From assembly GCA_012656075.1 (NCBI GenBank), contig JAAKBF010000390.1:310001-374000 (forward strand): DNA of 64,000 nucleotides. The letters run 5' to 3'. This document shows positions 43,304-54,237 of this stretch, piece after piece. The DNA is from Phytophthora hibernalis. Lineage: Eukaryota; Oomycota; Peronosporomycetes; Peronosporales; Peronosporaceae. The notes under the pieces are model-generated. The model saw only the letters and a list, made by a program, of their open reading frames with translations. It had not been told where the DNA came from and ran no database searches. Numbering within the stretch: the stretch's first letter is position 1; each line of letters opens with the position of its first letter. The position numbers were made by a program, and so were the translations under genes.

Positions 43304-46300
43304 TTACTTGTACTCCCAGCCTTCTTCTTTCGGCGACTCGATTGATCTTCTGAAAAGCTCGTCGGCGTAGCGCGTTGGGGATCGCTTGCTACCCTGTAGC
43401 GTATTACCGTCCGTCACGAACGAACTCATCCTTCTTAGAACACGATGTTGTGTTGATGTTCTGGAAGCTCGCGGTGCTTGGAGGGCATTCAGTGCCTCTG
43501 TCAATGTTCGAAGCGACTGACTGTGTGTACGCTGGAACGTATTCCTGCGAGTTTGGACAGTTGGTTCTACGTTTTTGGCGGGTACCGAGTCAGTTCGAGT
43601 TTGAGCTGTTCGAGTCGGAGCTGCTCCTTCCAAGACTCGCAGTGACTGACTAGCCCTGCGTTGAAATAGTATCCGTCGATTCTCAGGTGGCACTGAAGGT
43701 TGAATTGCAATATCCGTCCTGGAAGTCGTGTTCGTCTCGGCGCCACTGGATCCAATTACTTCTGAAGGAACCACTAGGCTGTCAACTTGAGAGTCCTGCG
43801 GTTCAATGTCCGATGTAAATCGGAAGGAATCTCTTTGTTGTTGACGAGGCTGTCCTCGGTGTCCTCGAGCTTCTTTGTGCTGCGAAAGCGGCCCAAATGA
43901 TTGATGATTGAAGAGTTTGTCCGCGTAGCGAGTAGGGGACACCTTTGCAACTTGGCCTTGAATTTTGTTGTCTTGACTACTCAATGAGGACACGCCAACG
44001 AACGAACCCACTCTTCGCAATAATGGTACGCGGGTGCTTCCAGACGTCATGATCGTAGAGTCATCTCCAGCAGCCGAACGTTTGCGGCTAAGCTGAGGAG
44101 CTGGTGCGCTAGTGTGACGAGCTCGAAGCAGGTTGAAGCTCGTCTGTAGCTCCTTCAACCCTTGTAGAAGTACAAGTTCACGTTCTTCTAGTTGACGTAG
44201 GCGCTCTTGTAATGGCAGCTTTTGCGATGGTGCTTCTGGCGATTCTGTCGTTTTCTCAAGAGGTCTTAAAGCGGGGTCACTCGTGCTCTCACTATGTTTG
44301 CAAACACAACTGAAGCTGCTTTCGCAACCACCGCTATTGTGAACGTGATGGCTCCTCGACGCATGTGTAGTTGGATCAGCAGTCCTACTACCCGCTTTGT
44401 TTTTAGCATTCAAATCGCGCTTTCTGCGTCGACGTTCGCGCAAAGCAACCAATTTGTCGCGGATGTTCACACCTACACCAAACTTGAGCGTTGCGTCCGT
44501 CGACTCCACATTGATGGCCGTATAGATTCGCTCGGCTGCCTGACGAACTGTTAGAATAGGAGGAAGTAGCGGAGGAGGGCCGCCAACTTTTGCACACGCC
44601 TTCTCAATTGCTTCGGCACTGTACACTTTCCGTACGAGTTCTAACAAAGGACAGCGTGCTTTACTGACTTCGTAGCTTTGCATGTACGACGCGAGCATAT
44701 CGACGACAACTTTGCGGCGATCATCAGGGTATCTTGTTAGTACTGCCTGGAAACAGTCTCGAGAGAGCACGCACATTTCTACGTGGGTCACGGCTCGTAC
44801 ATTTGCTGCTCGCTGGTAATTCATGAGAAGAGCCATGTCACCGAATGCTTGACCACGTGAAATCAAAATCTCGTCTCCTTTTCCGTCACGACCCCCATTG
44901 CGGTAATATCTCCTTTGAGCTGCATCCAGCTCATACGCCGATTGTCGAGGGCCATCGTCGATTTGATCTCCACCTGCGCTGAGATTGCGGCGACTATTAC
45001 TTCTCCCAACGATGAACCCAGTTCTCGGCAGCGTTGTAGTTGTGACTCTTTCAAAGCGGTTCTTGTCACGCCCAAGTTCGCAATAGCCACGATTTACCAT
45101 GTAAAACTCGTCATCCACCTCGCCTTGCCGCATGATGAAGTCGTTTGGTAGATATACACGCACGTCAAGCCGCAACATGAGCTGCTTTTGGAAGTCCGGA
45201 GTACAGTCTTTCCAGAACGGCACGTGCATCACTACTTCCATGTATTTAAACAAAACAACCTCAAGTCCGAGCGAGTGTGAGAGACCTTTTGAAAACTGCA
45301 CGATCTCGCCGTCCAAACACTCGTACTCGTGCCACAAATGTTCGTAGTATTCGTGGATTCGTTCACGTAGTGGAACAGGCAGCTGAAGTTTGGCGGTCAT
45401 AGCGTAGACTTCTTCTCTCTTGCGCTGATAGCTGGTTGTATTGGCGTTGAAATCGGCCACAAGGACAGCGACGTGGCCGAATATCACTGCAAGAACGATA
45501 GAACCGAGCACAACGGAAAGTGACGCGAACATATTTTGTGCCGCAGTGTCGGTAGGCACTCCCTCTCCCTGCATCAGCAGCAATGCAGCATAGAAACTTG
45601 ACGAGTATTTCTCGCGCCATGATGCATCGGTATCTTCATAGTCGTCCCCCTCGTCTAGTAGTAGGGCCCATATACAAGCGATGTAATGTGCGATACAAAT
45701 TACTACAGCCACAATTCCAGCGATGCGAAAGAGATGCGAGTAGCGAGTAAAGTAACCACGCCCATAACTTGTTGCCACTTCCCGACTGGTTGGCTCGGAT
45801 CGCCCAAATCATGCGTACAAAGTGCGTGATATACGCTAGACGCTCCATTGTCAGCACGTCGATCAGAAACGACATCCACTTGCTTTCAAGATTGAAATTG
45901 ACATGTGCAAGGATCGATATCAACATCGCCAGGTCGAGAAGGAAGCGCGTTTTCACGTAGTGTCGAACGATGAGCCAATGCGAGAATACAATCGCCCCAG
46001 TTTCAGTCACGTAGCCTGTGTGAAGCGCCATCAGCACGTCGAATACCATCGTAGCAGCAACAATGTTGTCGATTGGGAAATGCTCGTGCTGGTCTGGAAA
46101 CGCAAGCTCCAGTGGGTGATAGAGAACGTAAATGACTGTCGGCACCAGTATGATAGCATATCTTGCTTGTGAGATCTTCGAGTATGGAGAAAGCGGCTTC
46201 AGAAGTCCACGCTTCCACCCATTTAACGTTCCCAGGATTGATGTGCCTCGATATTTGAACGTTCTAGAGTTTCGCTTTTGTCCTTGTAGTCCACCACGAG

Positions 46301-47047
46301 CAAGATTGAGTTGTTCTGTGATTTGAGCACTGCTAGTGCCACTTTCCAACGGAGGATGGCTAGCATCAAAATTGGACTGCTCTCCAAAATAAAGAAAGCT
46401 TCCAGTTCTGGGTCCGATGTCCGCTACTACGGAGCTAACGTGGTCACTGGTATTACGAGCTTGAGCTCTTGGTGTGCGGGCGGTGAGTCCACCGGGTGGA
46501 GTAGCAGCATAGTCACCACTAAATCCATTAATGAATCCACGAATTGTAGTATTACCTGTTTCCAATTCTGCTGTCATATTCGATGGCGTCCTCTGCAATT
46601 GACGGATCTGAAAGCGCGCCATCATTTCTTCGTACGGTGACTCCTTTGGGGATTTATTGTTGCTCGATTGATCGCCTCCGTATGACCGCGAATGTCCGAT
46701 ACTGAGCGGCGTAAGCCTGACGATAAGGCTGCCCATGTAGGAGGTGGAGCACTATTGGGTGTGCCCGCGATGCCTCGTGTCGATACACTTCTTCTCCTTC
46801 CAGTACCGATCGGTCGGTTTGGAGTATCTCCTGCTGCTTCTGCAATCGGGTAGACCACTCGGGACGGCACCTGAGAAGAATGTCGTCTCGAATTCTGCAC
46901 TGAGCCTCGTCGAAGCGCTTCAAGGGGTATTTTGTCCACATCCGTAGTTAAAGGTGGGGTGTCGGGGTCGGATGCTCTGCATTTTCGACACTGAGCACAA
47001 GTGAAGAATGCCGTTCCGACATGAACTCCGCTGGAAGAGAAGATCAC
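43304..47047 (-). CDS. CNG/HCN-type ion channel with cNMP-binding domain
   Basis: A large leftward gene in three open blocks (47047-46622, 46736-45636, 45778-43304) that join by two frame changes, near 46700 and 45780. Membrane segments in order: S1 VPTVIYVLYHPLELAF, S2 AATMVFDVLMALHTGYV, S3 RFLLDLAMLISILAHV, S4 MERLAYITHFVRMIWAIR, S5 GIVAVVICIAHYIACIWALL, pore with QGEGVPTDT, and S6 VLGSIVLAVIFGHVAVLVAD. A C-linker and cyclic-nucleotide-binding fold follow (FIMRQGEVDDEFYMVNRG; phosphate cassette FGDMALLMNYQRAANVRA). A long Ser/Arg-rich tail contains three RR-SQSLR-type repeats. The filter lacks GYG and resembles CNG channels. The frame changes may be unannotated introns, assembly errors or mutations. 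Confidence 0.85.
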
Positions 47048-47507
47048 GGGTGCGCTTTCTTCTTTTCTGCTAATGGCAGCGGCTGGATGACCTTTTGGCG
47101 ATATTTTTGCAAGGCGGTGGTTTCATAACCAGCAAATTAACTGCAGAACTTGTATCTCGAACAAACAGTTTGGTGAAAACAATGGTGACACCATTGAGAT
47201 GATAACCCGCAAATTAATCACAGCAATGTGACTTGAATTCCTCGAATGCCCTGTTTTTCTAAAGCGGGTACTCATGGAAATGTTGAACGGTGCCCAACGT
47301 GGTTTATGCTTGAAGTTGAATTGAAACCTCGTATCAAACAACAGGAAGGCTAACAATGGTAGTGAGGACAATAGATTGCAAGTATCATCTTTTAGATTGT
47401 CGAGATTGCAATAATTGATTGTTTGGGAGCTGATCAATATACAACCTCGTGCATCTGCCAGATCACAGGGGCCGTATTCCACCTAGCACCTCCATCACCT
47501 CGCAGCT
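47048..47507. other. intergenic, probable channel-gene 5' region
   Basis: No domain-bearing frame. It should hold the promoter of the leftward channel gene. I could not pick out an initiator with confidence. Confidence 0.4.
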
Positions 47508-47830
47508 TCATTGAAAGCATGGCTCATCACACCTAAGCATTCCGTCCTCTAATTCTCGAGCAAAGAATATATCGCCCACTTGCCCATTGCCTACTGCAGC
47601 GGCAAAGACCCTCTCCGTAGCGATCACAGTCGACTTTAGAATATTAAGCACATCTAAATGTCCGTTTGCACCAGCAGCTTTCAGTAAGCACACGGAAACA
47701 AAAATGAGGTTGTAGAAACTCCACGACTTAGGCGTGGCCATTTCCTGCGGCCGAAATAATATGCTCTTCAGTTCCCTCAAACTCTGACCATAGAGCCACT
47801 GTAAAACTTCTGGTCTCCGTTCTTAATGCG
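47508..47830 (-). pseudogene. ankyrin fragment related to ankyrin C
   Basis: Read leftwards it begins like EVLQWLYG with damage, then LLKAAGANGHLDVLNIL and FAAAVGNGQVGDIFF. The DNA matches the part of ankyrin C at about 55690-55480 (for example AATGGCCACGCCTAAGTCGTGG against AATGGTCACGATAAAGTCGTGG). Small deletions break the frame. An internal scrap. Confidence 0.7.
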
Positions 47831-47975
47831 TACTGTACTTAATTAAGGCAGAGTAACCACGTAACTTCCGACTTTACTCACCGCAAGGTTCAAAATTGCT
47901 TCATATCTGAAATACAGTTGTAGAGCACCAAGGAACTGATGGTGAGCAAAAAGATCCCCAATTTCTATTTCTAAC

Positions 47976-49061
47976 GTGGTGGGAATGTCCCCGAACGAGT
48001 ATGAAGCGAAGCGCCAGCGCCGCATCGAGGAGAACCTGCGCGTGCTGAAGTCTCTCAACATGATCAAGCTGCCGCGTCGTACATGTCGCCCCACGTCCCG
48101 AGCCAAGAAGACTGAGCTGACGGAGCCAATGAGGAGGTCCAATCGAGTGGCCGAAGCAAAAATTTCCCAGAAAAAGACCGAACAACAAGATGATATTTCA
48201 CGAGAACAGGAAATTTCACGAAAGCAGGAAATTTCACGAATGCAGGAAATTTCAAAGGAACTTTTACGAAAGCAGAAAAAGCACGAAAAATGAAATTTCG
48301 GGAGGTTCGAGATCCAATACAATTGCGAGCTCGGGAGCTGCACGAAATGAAGAGAAAACACCCACCGAGGATTAACATACCGATGGTGTATCTTTGTCAA
48401 CTGAAAGAATTGGCTACGGGACGCAAAAGTTCGTCTTCTGCAGTGCTGGACGTGGATTTGACAACTTTCCACTCGCGTTGTCTAGGCAGACAACTGCTGC
48501 CTATGGGCAAGCAATCGGTGATGCAGAGTTTGTGTCCTACTGGTTACACTGCAAGATTCGCCAACATGAACAATTTGCATTTATGGAGGAATGCAGTGAC
48601 GCTTTTTGTGAGTGAAGAGAACGATGTTACCTACGGAGAGATGTTTCGACATGAAGAGGTGGACGGACGCAAGGCAGTGTACTTTGAGTGGAACGCGGAA
48701 AGTCGGTGGCAAGATGTGTCGCCAGCTATGGTGCAACGTCTACGCCAGGTGGAGAAAGGGGACGGGTCTTTGCGGCTGGATGACTCGTACTATAGTGAGT
48801 CAGATGAGATGGCGAGCAGTCCCGTGCTGCTTTTCCTGCAACATTCCGTGGTGAGCTGTAAATTGATGTTGATGTTGCTCGTATAATCGGTTGCTGATCT
48901 AGAGTTTTGCTTTTATCGTCGTGCAGGGTCCCTACATTTACTGCGGACGACTCGGTTACCTCGGCCACGCTTCAAGTCCGCTGAAATTTCGATGGCAACT
49001 ACTGGATGTGGATACATGGAACTGGACACAACTCCTTCGTGTCCTTGTACCTTCAGCATGA
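47976..49061 (+). CDS. unrecognised two-exon protein
   Basis: The ATG at 47976 starts MVGMSPNEYEAKRQRRIEEN, a helical basic segment, followed by a repetitive part (QEISRKQEISRMQEIS). The frame changes at an A5 run (48286-48290), where one more A would continue it into the second block (KFREVRDPIQLRARELHEMK). That block ends at a GT-AG intron, 48851-48926 (76 bp). The last exon reads GPYIYCGRLGYLGHASSP and ends at 49061. The closing block (YCGRL, then H, P, FRWQL) resembles a small beta-barrel of PUA-like type; this is a guess. The EAKRxxRIxxN start pattern occurs in chromatin-associated proteins. I do not assign a function. Confidence 0.6.
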
Positions 49062-49499
49062 TGTGAAGAACGAAGTGGCCTGCGGTTTGAGTAAGTAAGA
49101 AACCCGCGTACTTCGAAGTACTACTACTACAACTGTGTAGTACTTCAAGTAGTATTCAATTTTGAAAATTAACTACCAACCGGTTCTTGCTCACGAAAAC
49201 TTACTCACAATAGTAAATACAAGCACTGCTGTACATCGTTGAAGTGGATGCAGGTCAACTTGCAATCAGTGCTTCCTAAAATACAATTATTGCATCTGAA
49301 AGCAAAGATTGAAACATCAATTATTGCAATTTTTAATGGATGATTTCATTTGTCAAAATCCACTTTTTCATACTCGTGATTGGGTGAAATTCGTCATCTA
49401 ACAATAGGGTATTATCTTGCTCAATCAATTATGCACCGCAAAATATGGCAATTTATTGTGAGTACCAAATATATTTTGGCAGATGATGCAGGCTATGAT
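49062..49499. other. intergenic, nothing recognised
   Basis: AT-rich, with a short ACTTCGAAGTACTAC motif at about 49109. No supported gene. Confidence 0.5.
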
Positions 49500-49853
49500 T
49501 ATAATCACAATCATGGATGGTAAGTTAGTATTTAGGACGATCGCCATATGGAGAAGATTCGAGAAGATACGCCGAGGACGAAGAAGATACAGACGTGGGG
49601 CTGTAATTTGGTATATGATTAAAGCATGATTAATCATGGATTTATCGTGGGTTGCAACATTGTGTTGCAATTTGTACGAACATGGAGTCTCGCGGAAGCT
49701 CACGCCAGTAGAGACGCATAAGTTGCTGTGAGATCATGTATGGAAAGCGTCATCCCCACAACGATCACATTATCAAAGATGAAACTCAAACCAGAATCAA
49801 TTATCGGACGCATTAGCAGCTATCCTGCAGTTAGAACTGGGAAAAGTGCAAAC

Positions 49854-51295
49854 TTACTTCGCGACTTGGGTGGGAGGAGTATCCTCTTCCTCGTCAGCGT
49901 TGTTTGCAACTGGATGCTCAGGCGCAGGCATCTTCTCGTCTTCGTCGGCCACCTCGGCCTCGTGCTGTTCGGCCTCTTCCCTGGTGAGGAGTCGCCCAGA
50001 TAGTAAATAGAAGAAAAGCTCGAACCGTCGTCTTGGCAACGCGGTCGCACTCATGTCCAGGGGCGGGCCTCTGACGACGTGCCGGATGAACATCCAGCAC
50101 ACGTAGACACCACAGCTGAAGGCGTCGAACTGGATCGGATTGTTCTGGGCAACGACGTCGTAGGCTTGGAGTCCAGAAATCTTGAGATGTTCACATTAAC
50201 GGCCTTGATGTGCACCGCCTGGTTCAGCGGATCGCAGTAGAATATCCGCTGCGCACTCACCACCACCACCACACACCACCAGTGGGCGTTGTGGAAGTTC
50301 AGGGGAGTAACACGCACTCCACTCCCTCCTCAGCCACTTGTTGGAACACCCGGTCTTGAATCACTGGAAACAGGCGCAGCTTTAGAACTTCTTGTCCTAG
50401 TCTTGCTCGGCACTGCATCCTGGAACCCCGCAAACCGGCACGAAGGGAAGTCAGGTGTTAGGCGCACACAGAGAGCCCTAATTGACGCATCCGAGCGGAA
50501 TTTCTCTATACAGCATCGAGAACGTGAAGTCTCGAAGCGCAGGAAGACCGTCAATCTGCTTGTACGGGTACGTGTCCAGCACTTGAGCCGCAACTTGGTT
50601 CGCCACATCGTGATACTTAGCCGGAAGTGCAGGAACGCCTTCAACCGTGAGCCACTTGTGCAGGTCCAGACCAAGCTGCACCACACCCTTCAGATTCTGA
50701 TGCGCACAAAGGTCTCGATCTGCTCCCGAGAATAGTTCCCCACATCCTTGATGACCACAGTTTCGACTTGATCTTTCTTCGCGCCTGTTCGCGCCTCTTG
50801 CGAGTCATCAACCTCAATGGCGCTCGCTGACGTGTTATCAACAGGGAGGACCTTCATGCAGGCGTCCAGAAGCTTGGGGGCAGGTAGAACGGATCCATGG
50901 TCATCACCGGGTTCTTCAACATCCGGAGCTTGGGCTTCTTGCTTTTCGCAGCCCTGAACTTCACTATCACTCCTGACAACCGGCGCTGCGTATCCATAAG
51001 AGAAGGCATCTCCCGGGCCAAGGCATCCGATAGAGCTCGCAACGTTACTTCCCCAGCTTGTTGGCGGTCTTGCTCCGCCTGCTGATACCACTTCCTATCC
51101 GATTTGTCGCCAGCTTGTGTGACTGCCTTGGATTTGCGTGGAGCTCCGACCTTCTTCGCCTTGGGATTCAGCCGAATGGATGGTGCTGCTTGATTCATAG
51201 GCTCTGACTACTCCACCCGGGATCGGCACCTTCTCCTCCATTTCATCTTCGTCTGGAAGGTTTTCGCTGTCGTCTGAACACCTTCGCGTCCTCAT
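49854..51295 (-). pseudogene. Ulp1-type cysteine protease part of the MULE
   Basis: Continues from the transposase frame after a TAG directly followed by ATG at 51295-51298. Segments: IRLNPKAKKVGAPRK (a typical MULE tail motif), an acidic linker, AKYHDVANQVAAQVLDTYPY, then the protease core. NAHWWCVVVVV gives the catalytic His, YCDPLNQ the Asp, and PIQFDAFSCGVYVCWMF the Gln and Cys. These are the H-D-Q-C signature of C48 (Ulp1/SENP) peptidases, which process SUMO-like proteins. Frame changes near 51200, 50690 and 50170 break it. Ulp1-like modules captured by MULEs are known in plants (Kaonashi-type). Confidence 0.8.
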
Positions 51296-53861
51296 CTAGC
51301 TGTCGATCATTTTCGCATCTTCATGGTGCCGGTGTGAGACAGCAGATGCGTTCTTAGCAGCGTTGTCGGCGCCAGACGAAGTCGGCATCTTCCGTTGGCG
51401 CACATTGCGCCAATTTGTCATCAACATTTCCAGCATGTCATCAAATTCATCTTCGTCCTCGATATCAGCCATTTCCGAGCAAATTAAGTGCGTCGCTCGG
51501 GCTGCGGCTCGGTACCGCTGGGCGGACATGCGCTTTTCAGTCAGGCGAGTCTTCTTTCCATCCTTAGGATAGGCCTCGTACGTGAATTGCTTCACCCTTT
51601 GGAGGCTGCGGGAGGAATCCGTCCACCTGAACAAATCATGGACAAATCATAGACAACAATCATGGTTCAGATCATGATTCAATCATGGATATTCCATGAT
51701 TCAATCATGGAAAATCCTGGAAGATACTGCGTACCTCACGTCAATGCTCATCCAGGGGATGATAGGACCCGCAACACGCGAATGCTTGCGGAATGCCATC
51801 GCGTGGCGGCACGGGAGCTTCATTGTCAGGCTGAACTCACAGTCGCAGATCCAGTTGTCAAGTCTCAGTCGATGTTTGTCTTCGACGCGCCCTGTATCAC
51901 CACTTGATCCTGATGTTCACCGCACAGAGTGAACGCGTATTTCTCAGCGTCCGCGACCGCCCTGAATACTCGACCGCGATATTCTCAGCGATGAAGGGAG
52001 AGGTAAATCTCAACACGTTGGACATTTCCTCGTCGTAACTGGAGTTTACGAAGCGCCCGATCCTGGTGAGGCGATAAGTGTACTCCTTCTCCATGCGTCT
52101 GTCATACGCAACGATAGCCTTCACGCAACCAGCCATGCGCATGTTCCCGTCCACGTCGCCCTTCAACTTTCCAGAGAAATTCTCGAGCCTGTTGTTCGTG
52201 TGATTCTTGAAGTGCGGAAGCATGGCACGGCGGTACAGCACCCAGCGGTCTTGACTCTCATCCCAGTTTCTCTCGAAGTAAAGGAAGAAACCATGAAGAC
52301 CAACTCGATCGCAAATGCCTTCGAAAGACGCATGAGCTAGCGTGTATTTCTATTCACTGTCCGCATACACCATGGCGTGGACAGCTGCGTCCACCTGACT
52401 AGCATCGTCCGACGATATTTTACTGTACTCGGGCTTCGCACGCTTCTCCTTGAGATACTTGATCACGTGGAAGTGACACACTAACACGCGAGCCTTGGGA
52501 AGTTCGATTCCAAGACCTTGATCTCGTTAAGGTCCTTGTCGACGACGATAACGCGCAGTTGACCAATCCGCGTGGGATGCAACCTTTTGAAGTGAGCCAC
52601 CGCTCGGTCCATGTGCCAGTCGCCGTTCGCCTCCAACAGCGATTGCTGGACGACAGCGCCCTCTCCAAACTCATTCATCGTCATAAATGTAAGCAACTGG
52701 TAATTGTATCTGAAAGAAGTACAAAAAATCATGGGTCAGAATACGATTAATCATGGAATAATCATGGACACTACAGAAACTCACCGATTCGTCTTATGGC
52801 TGCAATCCACCAACAGCAACTCACTGAACCTTCCGTAGATGCGCCTCATGTGCGCAGTCGCCAGCGAAAGGACACCCGTCTCCCCAGCGGGAGTCTCAGC
52901 AACCGACGAAACATTTTCTGGATCAACGGCAGCGAGGCTGCGATCTCCCAGGCTGTGGCGTCGTTGTCGTCGGCCATCGAAATGGAGGAAGCATGGTCGC
53001 GAACCAAATTATCCACGTCGACTTGGATCACGTTCTGGTCGTGTTCGAGCAAGTACTCGTAGATCTTGGACCTGTTCGCGCCGACAACCAGCATACCTTC
53101 GACCCTCGCGCCAACCAACGGATTCACCACGCCCCGAGAACTTGGATACGTCGCGAAGCTTGCAGTCGACACCTCGTGGTTGTGTACAAACCGACCGTTC
53201 TTCACTTGAAGCTCCATACGCTCCAGGTTCCACTGCACTCGAAACCGGAAGGGGCAGTTGGTCAGCCGGATGTGCTGTCGTGGACGGCTGCCTGTCCCCG
53301 AGATTTGCGCTTCTTCCAACCGTATGTACATCTGTACACACGGCTGTACGGGTCCAAATCTTCCGGAACCAACTGGGACGCATCTCCGCCTCTCTTCGTC
53401 TTGGACAGCCGTTTGTTCTGCTCCGCACGACTGAAGGTCTCTTGCACCACCAGCACTTGCTTCGTGGTCGCGCAGTAGGTCTTCAAGCATGACTGCCAGG
53501 CTTCCCAGCTCGTGTGGTAGACGGCCGGAGGTTCAATAGCAACCTCCACGCCACCAGATGTGTCAGCACCCGCCCGGTCAGCTTGCGCGCCGTCACCGCC
53601 AGTCTCCACGTCGCCACCAGATGTGTCTGCACCCGCCCGGTCAGCTTGCGCGCCGTCACCGCCAGTCCCCATGTCGTCGTCCTCCATTTCGTCACTGCCA
53701 GTCCCCACGTCGTCGTCCTCCATTTCGTCCTCCTCGGAAGACGCGGGAGCGCCACGCAGGACGTCGGAGATGCCTGGACCTCGCCGCGGCCAGGGACGTG
53801 CTGGAGCCGCTGCCGCTGTACCTCCTCCTTTTACCGCGCGGTCCGCCTCTTCCTCGGCCAT
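51296..53861 (-). pseudogene. MULE transposase with zinc domain and SWIM finger
   Basis: I choose the ATG at 53861 (MAEEEADRAVKGGG). A low-complexity acidic part follows with duplicated units (DEMEDDDVGTGS; GDGAQADRAGADTSGG twice). Then a FAR1/FLYWCH-like zinc region (YRCTYGWKKRKSRG, LTNCPFRFRVQWN, NGRFVHNHEVS) with a frame change near 53280. The catalytic part reads LLVDCSHKTNR, an intron at 52710-52784 (75 bp, GT-AG), YNYQLLTFMTMNEFG, then VIVVDKDLNEI and CHFHVIKYL. The SWIM finger WICDCEFSLTMKLPCRH lies just before the second intron (about 51631-51736). Several indels inactivate this copy. Confidence 0.85.
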
Positions 53862-54237
53862 CTTGTCTTGTCTGGTCTGGATGGCAAATGGAAGTGCCAA
53901 CTGTTTCATCCTCGATCGGAAATATCCGAATCGGAAATAGGCGAATTGGTGGTGGTAAGGAAAACAATAAATTACAACCATGGACCAATCATGTTTTGAA
54001 ATCATGTGTGTTTCCATGACTGAAATCATGGTTCCGATATATTTTTAGGAAGCCGTCAAGGTGTCGAAACGGTACGTGCAAATGCAAACAAAATAATCTG
54101 CGCATACGTTGCTGAAGGCTTCACCAAAATAGCCAAGGAGGATACATGCAGTATCACTCGAGTCCTAACGCGGGGTCACGGTCGTACCAAGGGTATGAAG
54201 CTTTTCAGGATCAGAAGCAATACACCAGGTCGTGCGC

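Larger units (their letters stand above)
49500..54040 (-). mobile_element. Mutator-like element with Ulp1 protease (MULE)
   Basis: A leftward element about 4.5 kb long. Coding parts run from an acidic and FAR1/FLYWCH-type N-terminus (53861) through MULE transposase, SWIM zinc finger and linker to a Ulp1-type peptidase (49854). Clusters of the octamer AATCATGG or its inverse stand at both outer regions (49500-49690 and 53980-54040) and inside both introns. Terminal inverted repeats and the 9-bp target duplication could not be fixed, so the edges are approximate. Confidence 0.75.

Noticed and set aside
43375..43653. Plus-strand frames across the channel gene
   Set aside because: Shadows of the minus-strand channel coding sequence, which has clear membrane and nucleotide-binding motifs.
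53514..54019. Several overlapping plus-strand frames of 120-160 codons
   Set aside because: They mirror the low-complexity acidic repeats of the MULE N-terminus; repetitive DNA keeps all frames open.
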